From a virus: 21,352 bases of DNA. Where the stretch lies: the IMG/VR virus record IMGVR_UViG_3300027486_000034, positions 1-21,352 of that record; one strand, written 5' to 3'. Below the pieces are notes generated by a model. It was not told the DNA's origin, searched no databases, and saw only the letters and a list, made by a program, of their open reading frames with translations. The position numbers were made by a program, and so were the translations under genes. Positions 8,186-16,445 of this stretch are shown piece by piece; position 1 is the first letter of the stretch; every line of letters begins with the position of its first letter.

Positions 8186-8661
8186 CTGGTTTCCTCCTTC
8201 ACCGCTTCAGCGATGGTTGAAGCAACAGAGCCTTCCATGTCCTTGAGTGCGCTACGCAAGAAGGACCTAGAAGGCAGGTTGACTTGTCTGGTGTGCGCAC
8301 GCACTACGACTTGCTTGGGCTCAATGGACTTGCCCCACGCTTGCTTCACCATGCGTAAGTGCTCTTTGATGTTGGCAGTACCTTGGAAACCCAACTCGTG
8401 CGTCTTACCGTAACTGACATTGGTGCCTACGATACCTTCGTACTCGTTGGTGCCCTTACCACGCATGACATGCGTGATAGACCTACGTAGTCTACCTGTG
8501 CGCACCTTGAGCACGTCGTCACTGAGCTTGAGCTTTACACGTTCCAACAACAGCAACGTCAATCGCTCAAGTGCCCGCTCCACCCTTTGAGTGATAGCGG
8601 GCACCTTCTGCCTTAGCGATTGAACTACCAGCTTGTCGCCGGTAAGTTCGCCTCGAATCAT
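8182..8661 (-). CDS. HK97 gp10-like neck / tail completion protein
   Basis: The protein is 159 residues. Its pattern is that of the HK97 gp10 family: an N-terminal helix with LRQKVPAITQRVERALERL, the phrase VRTGRLRRSITHVM, a strand EGIVGTNVSYGKTHELG and a C-terminal LPSRSFLRSALKDMEG. The RTGxLRRSI and Y-x-x-x-H-E-x-G phrases are the most telling. This family sits at the head-tail joint and acts in neck or tail completion. It overlaps the connector gene before it and the terminator gene after it by ATGA, so the three are probably translated together. Confidence 0.9.
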   Translation of the reverse strand: MIRGELTGDKLVVQSLRQKVPAITQRVERALERLTLLLLERVKLKLSDDVLKVRTGRLRRSITHVMRGKGTNEYEGIVGTNVSYGKTHELGFQGTANIKEHLRMVKQAWGKSIEPKQVVVRAHTRQVNLPSRSFLRSALKDMEGSVASTIAEAVKEETR

Positions 8662-9209
8662 GTGGGCACCACCTTCTTGAATTGAGACAACACGTTCTTG
8701 ATGCTGTTGGTGAAGTCCTTCTGGGTGAACGTGACTGTCTCCCCAGCGAGGCCCTTGCTCGTGATACCAATGCGATCACGTTCCTTGTGACGCAGTGACA
8801 CGAGCTCGATGACAGCTTGTTCAATCTCGTACGGGATCGTAGAGAAGCCAGCAACATACTGGATGCGCACGTTCTGGACGCCACGAGAGAAGGTGTACCC
8901 GCGAAGGTACACGTTGCCTTCATCGAAGAAGTAGCCATCAGAGGTGTCGTTGCCAACAGGGATAGGCACCCCGTTGACTACCACGCTGGACACGGCTGTA
9001 ACTGGGTACTGAGGCAACACAACAGTGACGCCACCTTTGCCATTCAGGCGCAGGTCGTAAGAGGCACTGAACAGATCACGGTTCAAGTAGCTCACCACAC
9101 CGTTTGATGCAGCAGTGATGAGCCGAGCCAGCGCGGCGTCTTCAGCGTTGCTGGTGATGCCCATCCACTGCTTGACGTTAGCCAGCGTGGTCAGATCAGA
9201 TGCAGCCAT
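8658..9209 (-). CDS. Head-tail connector protein (gp6-like)
   Basis: The 183-residue protein starts with the helical phrase LTTLANVKQWMGITSNAEDA followed by ALARLITAASNGVVSYLNRD, a hallmark of phage gp6-like connector proteins (Phage_connect_1 / adaptor type). The middle carries the strand pair YPVTAVSSVVVNGVPIPVG. A C-terminal helical part with EQAVIELVSLRHKERDRIG completes the fold. These proteins form the adaptor ring beneath the portal. An AAGGTG ribosome site precedes the ATG by about 8 bases. The gene lies 12 bases after the small paralogue gene and overlaps the gp10-like gene by ATGA. Confidence 0.9.
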   Translation of the reverse strand: MAASDLTTLANVKQWMGITSNAEDAALARLITAASNGVVSYLNRDLFSASYDLRLNGKGGVTVVLPQYPVTAVSSVVVNGVPIPVGNDTSDGYFFDEGNVYLRGYTFSRGVQNVRIQYVAGFSTIPYEIEQAVIELVSLRHKERDRIGITSKGLAGETVTFTQKDFTNSIKNVLSQFKKVVPT

Positions 9210-9221
9210 GTCCAGTCACCT

Positions 9222-9461
9222 TCACTTCTTGGCTTTGACGGCCGGAGCTTGCTCTTCGACCACCGCTTCAGCCACGGGGGCTTCAACAGCAGGGAACACG
9301 CCATCGGTCTTGGGGGCCACGTAAGGCTCGAAGCCTTCAGGCAGCATACCGACGTAGTTGCCTTGTTCGGGCAGGGTCAACACGCCATCCTTATCAACAG
9401 GGAACCAAGCGCCACCAATGTGGACGCCTTGACAGCCTTGTGGAGTGGTGAACTTAGGCAT
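9222..9461 (-). CDS. Small phage protein next to capsid, paralogue of upstream 59-residue protein
   Basis: This 79-residue protein has no function I recognise. The first half reads MPKFTTPQGCQGVHIGG, then WFPVDKDGVLTLPEQ, and resembles the protein encoded just upstream (9462-9641). About 15 of the first 43 positions match by hand alignment, including the P-x-GC, G-x-x-F, DK-x-G, PE and GF positions. The C-terminal half is an Ala/Val/Glu/Pro-rich, Lys-ending tail that looks disordered. The ATG directly follows the TAA of the upstream gene with no gap, so translation is probably coupled. Small proteins at this place in head modules can be decoration or joining proteins, but that is only positional inference. 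Confidence 0.8.
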   Translation of the reverse strand: MPKFTTPQGCQGVHIGGAWFPVDKDGVLTLPEQGNYVGMLPEGFEPYVAPKTDGVFPAVEAPVAEAVVEEQAPAVKAKK

Positions 9462-9641
9462 TTAACGGCCTGAACCTTTCCCGCCTTGAGCCTGCTCGGC
9501 CTTGGGCGTTGTGAAACCATGATCCAGAAGAGCGACCACCGCTTCTTCGGGCACTTCGACGATGCCGTTCTTGTCGGCTTCGAAGACTTCACCGTTGAAC
9601 GATGCGCTGGTGCAGCCTTCCGGGGCTTTGAGCTTTGCCAT
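9462..9641 (-). CDS. Small phage protein (59 residues) next to capsid, paralogue of downstream gene
   Basis: A reading frame of 59 residues runs from the ATG at 9641 to the TAA at 9462. The product begins MAKLKAPEGCTSASFNGEVF and ends in a glycine-rich GGKGSGR. A strong ribosome site, AGAAGGAG, lies 6 bases before the ATG, which argues it is real despite its size. It aligns with the 79-residue neighbour, with P-x-GC, G-x-x-F, DK-x-G, PE and GF in the same places. Its TAA is followed at once by the neighbour's ATG. The pair looks like a tandem duplication that diverged, the longer copy gaining an Ala/Glu/Pro-rich tail. No function is recognised; it is expressed downstream of the capsid gene and of the repeat element. 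Confidence 0.85.
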   Translation of the reverse strand: MAKLKAPEGCTSASFNGEVFEADKNGIVEVPEEAVVALLDHGFTTPKAEQAQGGKGSGR

Positions 9642-9655
9642 GTTGGCTCCTTCTA

Positions 9656-9678
9656 GTGGTAGAGTTGAAGTCTACCAC
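9656..9678. repeat. Perfect 8-bp inverted repeat of the GTGGTAGA octamer
   Basis: GTGGTAGA at 9656-9663 and TCTACCAC at 9671-9678 form a perfect 8-bp stem with a 7-base loop. It lies just upstream of the ribosome site of the 59-residue gene. The octamer belongs to the family found only in three intergenic gaps of this window. It could be an operator or an RNA hairpin in the leader of the downstream genes. Confidence 0.8.
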
Positions 9679-9694
9679 CGTGTGGTTGATTGAC

Positions 9695-9751
9695 TTGGAG
9701 TGGTAGAGGTAGAGTGTGGCTTATAAAAAGCCAACACACTCTACCACCACC
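9695..9751. repeat. 57-base hairpin repeat, copy A (after capsid gene)
   Basis: This element matches copy B at 18529-18585. The first 23 bases and the last 19 bases are identical, while the 15-base centre differs. The left arm holds GTGGTAGA (9700-9707) followed by GGTAGAGTGT. The right arm holds TCTACCAC (9740-9747). Bases 9708-9722 pair with 9728-9745 around the loop ATAAA, with a 3-base bulge (9733-9735). In leftward transcription the hairpin begins about a dozen bases after the capsid stop. No U-run follows the stem, so it is not a typical intrinsic terminator. It could be an RNA processing or stabilising hairpin or a protein-binding site. Confidence 0.9.
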
Positions 9752-9763
9752 TACCTGTTTCGC

Positions 9764-11257
9764 TTATTGAGGAGCGATGTTTGTGATCACGCCCATAGCG
9801 AATGGGGCGTACACTGCCAGCACTTCTTCAGCGTACACACCGAACTCGTACGAGCGGGTGCGCAGAGGCCAATCCAACTGGTAGTAGTCCTGGCGAACCT
9901 TGACTTCAGCCACGTTGGGCACTTGGTTGGACTGGTACTGCTCAGGCAGGTTTTCAGCCCAGGCCACGATGGTGCCAGCAGGCAACGTCGGGTGGATCTT
10001 CACGGGGATCTTCGTGCCACCGTTCTGGGTGAACGGGTTGAAGTAGTACCCGATGGTACCACCAGCCATCAGCTGGCCGAAGCCTTCAGATGGTGCGGTC
10101 AGCAGTTGCAGCAACGGAGCGCTGGAAGGACCAGTCAGGCACAGCGTAGCCATGTCTTGCAGTTCCTGAGCGTTCACGTACAGCACGGTAGGCGTGATCT
10201 GGTAGTTGTCCCACATGCTCTTCAGCATGACGTCGATCTCAACGACAGTGCCCTTGCCAGAAGCAGTCAGCTTCGAGCCCACACCAGGAGTGCCAGTGGC
10301 CATCGTCTTCACGTAAGCGCCGGAACCGGGCTTCAGTGCAGAGTACAGCAAGCCATCGAACGACAGAGAGGCGTTGTTGGACTTGTCCGTGGCGCTGATG
10401 GATGCAGCCGTTTGGCCAGTACCAGCCAAGGCAACAGCGAAGGTCGCCGAATTCTTGGTGGTGATGGCTTCCAGCTTTTCAGCGCCAGCCGTACCGACGA
10501 ACCATGCGTAACCCAGGGCACCGACGACAGCAGTGGTGGAGCACGACAGGGTTTGACCCAGCGTCACCGCTTGCGTAGCAGCAGCCGACTTGTTGGACGA
10601 ACCACCGTTCAACACATAGCTCTGGCCATCAGCGCCAGTGATGGTCAACGAGGTGGGGACGCCATTGGCCAGCGAAGCACCACGGAAGCCTTCACCAGTC
10701 AAGGCAACCACGATCACCGAGTAGGTGGCAGCAGCCAGAGTAGCGCCGGAGCCAGCAGCCGACAGGGTAGGGGTAGCAGGAGTGCCCAGGGCGACAGAAG
10801 CGTTACCCATCAGGAGAGCGTTCTCTTCCTTGAGCATCATCTTCTGCAGATTGCGCATGGTGGCAGTGGAGCGCACGTCTTCGAACGTACGACCAGCCGA
10901 CACAGCTTCGAAGGTCACACTGTCTTCTTCACCGATCGTGCGGTACGAAGCAGCCTTCTCTTCGGTGATGTACGACATGCGTGCCGTGCGCTGGCCTTCA
11001 GGCACCCAGCCCATGGCGTCAAAGCCGGAGCCGACGATGGCCTTGATCGCTTTCCAGTTGGTCGCCACACCAGTACCACCACCCACGCGAGGCAGGCGGT
11101 TGCGGATGGGGGTGTTGACAGGGTACAGGTTCTTGGCAGGCGCTTGCAGGTCGTAAGCGGTCAGGCCAGTACCCGTGCTGACAGACTTGGCGATGGCATC
11201 GGAGCTTTGAGCCAGCGCAGTCTTCATCAGCTGCATGGTTTCGAGAGTCACGTTCAT
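9764..11257 (-). CDS. Major capsid protein (HK97 fold) with inserted domain
   Basis: This 497-residue protein has capsid features. It starts with a helical N-arm (MNVTLETMQLMKTALAQSSD). Next come NLYPVNTPIRNRLPRVGG and YRTIGEEDSVTFEAVSAGRT, phrases common in capsid proteins of this phage group, then FEDVRSTATMRNLQKMMLKEENALLMGN, a spine-helix-like segment. From about 155 to 300 there is an insertion rich in Gly, Ala, Thr and Ser with strands such as ATYSVIVVALTGEGF, probably a beta-sandwich domain displayed on the shell. The fold resumes with VVEIDVMLKSMWDNY and ends DYYQLDWPLRTRSYEFGVYA. A strong GGAGGA site sits about 6 bases before the ATG. There is no obvious N-terminal delta domain; scaffolding seems to be supplied by the adjacent protease gene. 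Confidence 0.9.
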   Translation of the reverse strand: MNVTLETMQLMKTALAQSSDAIAKSVSTGTGLTAYDLQAPAKNLYPVNTPIRNRLPRVGGGTGVATNWKAIKAIVGSGFDAMGWVPEGQRTARMSYITEEKAASYRTIGEEDSVTFEAVSAGRTFEDVRSTATMRNLQKMMLKEENALLMGNASVALGTPATPTLSAAGSGATLAAATYSVIVVALTGEGFRGASLANGVPTSLTITGADGQSYVLNGGSSNKSAAATQAVTLGQTLSCSTTAVVGALGYAWFVGTAGAEKLEAITTKNSATFAVALAGTGQTAASISATDKSNNASLSFDGLLYSALKPGSGAYVKTMATGTPGVGSKLTASGKGTVVEIDVMLKSMWDNYQITPTVLYVNAQELQDMATLCLTGPSSAPLLQLLTAPSEGFGQLMAGGTIGYYFNPFTQNGGTKIPVKIHPTLPAGTIVAWAENLPEQYQSNQVPNVAEVKVRQDYYQLDWPLRTRSYEFGVYAEEVLAVYAPFAMGVITNIAPQ

Positions 11258-11317
11258 ATAGAGTCCTCCAGGTAGAGAGGTGGTTACGGTTGATGAGTTG
11301 ATGAAAACAGCACTAGG

Positions 11318-12667
11318 TCACTTGATGACCGTTGTGCCACCGGCTTGGAACACTTTGCGGAGCTCGAACTCTGCTCGTGCGGGAGTGCCTTCAGGCGGGG
11401 CTTCCACCTGTTCGGCTTGATTGGTAACGTCAGGCAGTGCGTCCTGGCCCTTGGACAACACCTTCAAGAGTGCTCGGCCCGGAGCGGCTTGTTTGCCGAG
11501 GGCTTCGAGCTTCTTGTTGAGGTCTTCGTTTTCTTTCTGCACTTTCTGGAGTTGCTCGTTGATCGGAGCCAGCGCCTTGCTGATAGCGTCTTCGCTGGTC
11601 GAGCCATTGTCAACGGTAGCGGCTTTCGAGGTGCCGTCTTCCTCGTCCTCTTCAGCATCTTGGTACCCCAGTGCCTTCAGATGATCACACGCTTCACCGA
11701 TCGCCTTCTCCAGATTGGCCAGCGTAGCCTTGGTTGTCTTGGAGTACTTGGCACCAGCCTTAGCGATACCATCGGTATCGGTTTGGGCGTTTTGCAGGCG
11801 TTTTTGCAATGGGGTGGTAGCTGTGCCCTTGGCAACCGCGTTTTGCAGCGTTGCAGCCAGTTCTTGGGCTTCTTCCTGGGCCATTGCGGTAAACAGGCCA
11901 ATGCCGGTTGCCACCCAGTCCTTCAGAGCTTGGGGAAGGGGGCTGTTGTCACCTTCGTACTCAGCCTCCCAGGTAACGTCTTCGCACAGGTAAGCCAGCG
12001 AGCTCAGCGTTTGAGCGAATGCGCTCACCGTGTACATGCCCTTCTGCACCGTGTCGCCGGTAGGTGTGTCCATCTTGCTGACATCTTCAGGTGCAGGCTC
12101 GATAACGGTATCGGCTGGCTTGGCTTCCTTCGATGCCTTCACCAGCGCCAGCACTTCAGCAGGGGTGACAGTGCCGTTGTCCAGCAGTTCAGCCAGTTCA
12201 TTCACGTCGTCTTCAGGGGTGCCCTCGACCTTGAACACCGTCATCACGGCATCAGGGTTGCAAGGACGGTCCACGAGGCTGACTTCAACAAGGTTCAGGC
12301 CCTTGATGATGGACTTGTTCATCGTGTCACGCTCGGTGACCTTGCCACCAATGCTGAAACCCTTGTACACCTTGGTCTGGACCTTGGTGATAGCCACAGG
12401 GTCAACGATGTGCGCACCGAACCATGTCTTGCCATCTTCACCGACACTCGCTTCGATAGCGGTACCGGCTGCAAGAGGCTGGTGCATTTCACGCACAGCG
12501 CCGAACTTCATGTAGTCGGGCAGTGCCGCCTTCATGGCTTCGGGGGTGATAGTCTCACCGTCAGCGTCGACAGACCCACTGGAAGCGAAACCCCATACCT
12601 TGATGGTGCCGTCTTCCTGGTCTTCAACCTTGGCGATGTCCGCGTACAGTTGCTTCTTCAGTTTCAT
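11318..12667 (-). CDS. Prohead protease (XkdF-like) fused to a scaffold-like region
   Basis: The protein is 449 residues. The first 145 form the serine protease domain: IKVWGFASSGSVDADGETIT near the start, a histidine at 62 in REMHQP, a serine at 105 in YKGFSIGG, and acidic residues in NLVEVSLVDRPCNPDA (128-133). These match the XkdF / U35-type prohead protease family. The remaining 300 residues are Glu/Ala/Lys-rich and mostly helical, with a clear coiled coil near 355-395 (NEQLQKVQKENEDLNKKLEA), suiting an internal scaffold that is cleaved away on maturation. No separate scaffold gene is present before the capsid gene. An AAGAGGA ribosome site precedes the ATG by about 8 bases. It follows the portal gene by 12 bases. 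Confidence 0.87.
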   Translation of the reverse strand: MKLKKQLYADIAKVEDQEDGTIKVWGFASSGSVDADGETITPEAMKAALPDYMKFGAVREMHQPLAAGTAIEASVGEDGKTWFGAHIVDPVAITKVQTKVYKGFSIGGKVTERDTMNKSIIKGLNLVEVSLVDRPCNPDAVMTVFKVEGTPEDDVNELAELLDNGTVTPAEVLALVKASKEAKPADTVIEPAPEDVSKMDTPTGDTVQKGMYTVSAFAQTLSSLAYLCEDVTWEAEYEGDNSPLPQALKDWVATGIGLFTAMAQEEAQELAATLQNAVAKGTATTPLQKRLQNAQTDTDGIAKAGAKYSKTTKATLANLEKAIGEACDHLKALGYQDAEEDEEDGTSKAATVDNGSTSEDAISKALAPINEQLQKVQKENEDLNKKLEALGKQAAPGRALLKVLSKGQDALPDVTNQAEQVEAPPEGTPARAEFELRKVFQAGGTTVIK

Positions 12668-12679
12668 GAGTAGTTCCTC

Positions 12680-14818
12680 TTAGTCATCGCCCAGGACGGG
12701 CAACACATCACATCGGCAGTTGGGGTGGAGTGGCGCACCATCTACCCCACCGTCGAATTGTTCGTCGAGTGGTACGATCACACCGTCAAGTTCTTGGCAC
12801 TCATCACAGCACCCATCACCAGTGATCCACTTCTTACCCTCGACCACACCGCTTTCACGGTAGGCTTGCAGGTTCCCGGCTACGTCAGCGTAGGCAGTCT
12901 CCGTACGAGCAATGACCATAGAACGCTCATCGCTGAACCCGTAGTTCTGTGCGATGGTGTCCGCTAGGTCTTGGTTGCTAGAGCCTTCCTCCATGGCTTG
13001 CGCCACGTCAGAACGCAACATGTCCCGTGTTGAATCACTGACCTTGGTGACCAGTTCCGCCGCACGTTCCTGTGCATACGCGATAGCCTTTTCATTGGCT
13101 AGCTCTAGCTGCTCTTTACTGAACGACCCGGTCACCTGCAGGAACGCTTCCTTGCTGCCATCAAGGTGCATGGACGCCAGTACATCGGTGACCGATGGTA
13201 CCAGGTCCTCTAGCTCCTCGAAGGTCAACTGGGCTAGCAGTTCCTCCAGGTCCTTGTCAGGCGTGTCAGCCTTGCCTACCTTGTCCGCCAGTTCAGCGGC
13301 GACGCGATCACCGATCTTGCCGAACGAACCCTTGAACAGCTTGCTCAGTTTAGTAACTGTGCGAGCAGCCTTGGTGCGCTCCCGATCGATGGGTACTACG
13401 CGTCGCCGCATGGCTTTTCCCAGGTACTTACCTGCCTTGTCGTCTTCGGCCTTGTCTGCTGGCTTCTTACCCTTGGGTGCAGGAGGCTCAGCGTCAGGGT
13501 CGTTGGGGTCAACAGGCAAGCCATCAGCACCCATGACAGGTGCAGGAGGCATGAGCTCATCACGCTGCTCATCGGTCATCGGCTCTTTGCCAATAGCCTC
13601 ACGGGCTTCATCCTTGGTGATGACCTTCTCCTTGACGTAGCCAGTCAAGGTCTGCATCTGTACCAGTGGGCTGGTCTCGTCTTCCTCAACCCACTTGAAG
13701 CACAGGTCTTGGTAGCCGAAGTACTTCCACACGATGAGGTTGAGCAGGTTCTCTACCCACTTCATCAATGGGATGAGGCCTTCAGACAAGGCTGCACCAC
13801 GCACAGACTCAGCGGTAGCCCGGTTGACTTGCTTGACCAGCGCATTGGGGTCGATGCTGAACGCAAAGCACACGATACGGGCGAGCCACTCATCGTAGTC
13901 GTCCTTCAGTGCAGATTCCTTGGTCATGATGGGCTTGATGCCACCTGGAGCGAACTTGGCATGGCGTCGTTCAGCCGTGTTGCCCTCGAGCATGGCATCC
14001 CAGTAGTCCTGGAACTTCTTGATCTGGTCAGTGTTCCATTCAGGCGGTACACCGTAGATCATCTCGGGCACGTTGCCCTCAGTGTAGTACTGGAGCTGAT
14101 GCAGTTGACGCCGCATAGCGATGTTGACAGTCATGATGACTTGCTCAACAGGGCTATACCCATACACACGATTCGTGCGCACGTTGCGAGGCTTGTAGAT
14201 CAACTCATCACGGGTGTAGTTGACAGCCGGGATACCCTTGATGATCTGCTGGTATGCAGGGTCAGGGGCTACCGGAGTACGACCCGTAATGTCGAGCACC
14301 CGTTTGATGGTGGCTCCATCCACGAGCTCGACAGCAAACAGCGAGCCATCGAGCGTAGGACGTGGGTACACAGTGGCAGCATCACACACCAGCAGGTCTT
14401 CCAGCAACGCACGAAGCCACGTATCCCAGTCGAGCTCACCATCAGGGAACTGCATGAAGTTGACGATGTCTTCACACCGCTTGTCAGACTGAGCTTTCTC
14501 GTCACGTGGTGCGATGGTCCACTTCAACTTGGCAAGCTGGTCCTTACGCGTCTCGATGACAAGGCGCAACAAGTCGTAGCCATCGGCCAGAGCACGCATG
14601 TGCTCAAAGCTGACAGCCTCTTGATCACGGGGTCGGTACCGGGTGTTGACACCTACAGGGAAGTCGAACTGACGACCCTTGGCTTCTTCCTGTGCTTGAG
14701 GTGCAACAGGCTGACCGGGTGACATCCAGTTGTCTGGCTTCACTCCGGTCAGCATGTACTTGGCACCTTGCACAACCCGGCTGATGACTCCCTGATCGAT
14801 AGGGGTCTTGGTTGGCAT
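12680..14818 (-). CDS. Portal protein fused to MuF-type head morphogenesis domain
   Basis: This 712-residue protein combines two head proteins. Residues 1 to about 430 are a portal: VSFEHMRALADGYDLLRLVI, a DWDTWLRALLEDLLVCDAAT segment, a stretch RTNRVYGYSPVEQVIMTVNI and the helix SALKDDYDEWLARIVCFAFS. A Pro/Asp/Lys-rich linker (about 430-475) follows. The C-terminal part (about 480-712) ends in a Mu F / SPP1 gp7-like domain with MVIARTETAYADVAGNLQAY, then GDGCCDEC and APLHPNCRCD, the metal-binding-like cysteine and histidine pattern of that family. Portal genes are usually separate from MuF genes, though fusions are known. It makes the DNA-packaging vertex, and the MuF part is probably ejected or internal. 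An AAGGAG site lies about 9 bases before the ATG. Confidence 0.92.
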   Translation of the reverse strand: MPTKTPIDQGVISRVVQGAKYMLTGVKPDNWMSPGQPVAPQAQEEAKGRQFDFPVGVNTRYRPRDQEAVSFEHMRALADGYDLLRLVIETRKDQLAKLKWTIAPRDEKAQSDKRCEDIVNFMQFPDGELDWDTWLRALLEDLLVCDAATVYPRPTLDGSLFAVELVDGATIKRVLDITGRTPVAPDPAYQQIIKGIPAVNYTRDELIYKPRNVRTNRVYGYSPVEQVIMTVNIAMRRQLHQLQYYTEGNVPEMIYGVPPEWNTDQIKKFQDYWDAMLEGNTAERRHAKFAPGGIKPIMTKESALKDDYDEWLARIVCFAFSIDPNALVKQVNRATAESVRGAALSEGLIPLMKWVENLLNLIVWKYFGYQDLCFKWVEEDETSPLVQMQTLTGYVKEKVITKDEAREAIGKEPMTDEQRDELMPPAPVMGADGLPVDPNDPDAEPPAPKGKKPADKAEDDKAGKYLGKAMRRRVVPIDRERTKAARTVTKLSKLFKGSFGKIGDRVAAELADKVGKADTPDKDLEELLAQLTFEELEDLVPSVTDVLASMHLDGSKEAFLQVTGSFSKEQLELANEKAIAYAQERAAELVTKVSDSTRDMLRSDVAQAMEEGSSNQDLADTIAQNYGFSDERSMVIARTETAYADVAGNLQAYRESGVVEGKKWITGDGCCDECQELDGVIVPLDEQFDGGVDGAPLHPNCRCDVLPVLGDD

Positions 14819-14831
14819 GGTCTATGGCTCC

Positions 14832-16445
14832 TTAGAAGAAAGGCGTGTAGTTGTTGACTTCAATGTCGTGCGGGGTAAACCTGACCGTGATCCGCGAGCG
14901 CTTCAGGTTATGGGACGCGCCCGTTGACTTGTTGATCGTGGCCTGAATCCTAGGAACATAGGTTGCATCAACCGTCGATATATAGAACCGTGCGCTACAC
15001 GTGAAGTTCGTGCGCTCGCCGTTCAGAGCGGGTGTCGTGACAGATTCAGTAGTTCGGTTTGATACCGATCCGCCATCAAGGATGATCCCGACTGAATATC
15101 GACCGATTGCAGCGCTCAAGCATTCGATAGTCCCCTCTACGGTCACATCAAGCCACCCTTTGCAGGTCACTGGACAATCGATATAGTTACGCGGGAGTCC
15201 GCCGACGCCTGGGTCCGATTCATCCCACGTCATCGGAGTGTCGGCGGCGGTGTCAACCAAGGTGCCACCGGCAGTGATTGACGCCGCACTATTCTCATTG
15301 AACCGTCTGAAGTTCCACGCATATACAGGCGCCGGTGTCTGCTGGTAAAGCGTTTGCAGGAACGAAACAATCCACGTGGTGACGTAGCCAGCGTACCGTG
15401 TGATGCCGCCGGACGTCATGGCACCCAACACGTCGCCGCCGTCGATGCCGCGCGAACATTCCAATAGCGCACAGTTGCCGTGCGGCTTCAACCTGACGTT
15501 CTGCAGGTAATGCGTGGCCCAATTCTGCAGGGTTGGATTGGTGTCTGTCTCGTTGCTCCCGAAAGTGCTGGCATTGGACGAGTAGACCGACCTATGCACC
15601 TGATTGGCCAGTCGCCAATGTTTGCGATTCGCACGTGTCCAGAAAGAGCCTGCGCCGGTCAGGATCTCGTAAGCGCTGTAACCGACCTCGTAATTGTGGC
15701 AATCGATCACGCCGTCGATGTCGCGAGCGTCAATCACCGCTTTGATGGCCTGCGTTTCCGGCTCAGACAAAGCCGATGCGCCTGGATAGTTGTCATCCGA
15801 TGTTGATGGGTGCGCAGCCAAATACCGTGAGTGATAGAACGGGTAGTTCCGGTTCAGGTCAACCAGATTGGCGTTCTTACGTCCGCCACGGAATGCGCTC
15901 GGGTTTGCGTGCGGAATCCAACTAATCGTGATCTGGTTGCGAAGAGCCGCAAACACCGCAGACTTCGGATTCACGAATTCTTCCATCCAGCGGACCATGG
16001 ACCACGTACCAGCCAGTTCGGGGCCATGTACGCCACAGGTTACGAGGATGTTGATTGGTCCGTTTCCGGCGCGGTACTCATAGATTCGATCCGTTCCGTT
16101 TGAGCAGAGCCCCCGATCAGTTTTTGTGACTCCAGCCGAAATAGGGAGCATAGAGTCCAGCAGTGAGATTAGGCTTGCGTAGGTTTGGTACGGGGTCGAA
16201 TCAAACTCTTTGAGTGTTACCTTGGTCATGGCGAGACTCATGCCTCCACCAAAACCAGCGGATACGAGTGCTGCTGCGCCCGACAACGGTACGCCGTCTG
16301 GGTCGACCTCCACGCCACCGACCTTACGCAGATCTGCTTCTTCGACACTGTTACGTGGCGTAAACACCCCATCAGGTGACGATTCTAACGCACCCAACGA
16401 GGTACTGATAGACCTAGTGAACAACGGGATCTTCCATTTAGCCAT
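14832..16445 (-). CDS. M14 zinc carboxypeptidase-like protein with fibre-like C-terminal domain
   Basis: The 537-residue protein holds an M14 metallopeptidase core at about 85-360. The zinc ligands are His140 and Glu143 in CGVHGPELAG and His250 in IDCHNYE. The substrate-binding Asn-Arg pair is at 198-199 in DLNRNYPF, and the catalytic glutamate is probably Glu329 in ALLECSRG. So all expected active-site residues are present. The first 75 residues (including VEVDPDGVPLSGAAALVSAG) look like a virion-anchoring or collar segment; no signal peptide is seen. Residues about 385-537 are beta-rich, resembling jelly-roll domains of phage fibres. A good ribosome site, AAAGGAG, precedes the ATG. The gene separates terminase from portal, which are normally adjacent, and its codon choice looks less uniform than its neighbours, suggesting a late arrival. 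It could cut peptidoglycan peptides or poly-glutamate; the substrate is unknown. Confidence 0.85.
   Translation of the reverse strand: MAKWKIPLFTRSISTSLGALESSPDGVFTPRNSVEEADLRKVGGVEVDPDGVPLSGAAALVSAGFGGGMSLAMTKVTLKEFDSTPYQTYASLISLLDSMLPISAGVTKTDRGLCSNGTDRIYEYRAGNGPINILVTCGVHGPELAGTWSMVRWMEEFVNPKSAVFAALRNQITISWIPHANPSAFRGGRKNANLVDLNRNYPFYHSRYLAAHPSTSDDNYPGASALSEPETQAIKAVIDARDIDGVIDCHNYEVGYSAYEILTGAGSFWTRANRKHWRLANQVHRSVYSSNASTFGSNETDTNPTLQNWATHYLQNVRLKPHGNCALLECSRGIDGGDVLGAMTSGGITRYAGYVTTWIVSFLQTLYQQTPAPVYAWNFRRFNENSAASITAGGTLVDTAADTPMTWDESDPGVGGLPRNYIDCPVTCKGWLDVTVEGTIECLSAAIGRYSVGIILDGGSVSNRTTESVTTPALNGERTNFTCSARFYISTVDATYVPRIQATINKSTGASHNLKRSRITVRFTPHDIEVNNYTPFF

Noticed and set aside
9656-9751. 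Intrinsic terminator after the capsid gene
   Set aside because: The hairpins are clear but no U-run follows on the minus strand, so a standard rho-independent terminator is not supported.
9716-11275. A 519-codon open frame on the plus strand opposite the capsid gene
   Set aside because: It mirrors the capsid gene almost exactly, is rich in His, Arg, Ser and Gln as antisense frames of GC-biased genes are, and has no recognisable domain or good ribosome site.
11345-12673. A 442-codon open frame on the plus strand opposite the prohead protease gene
   Set aside because: It is an antisense shadow of a gene with clear protease motifs; its composition is Leu/His/Arg/Gln-rich without domain features.
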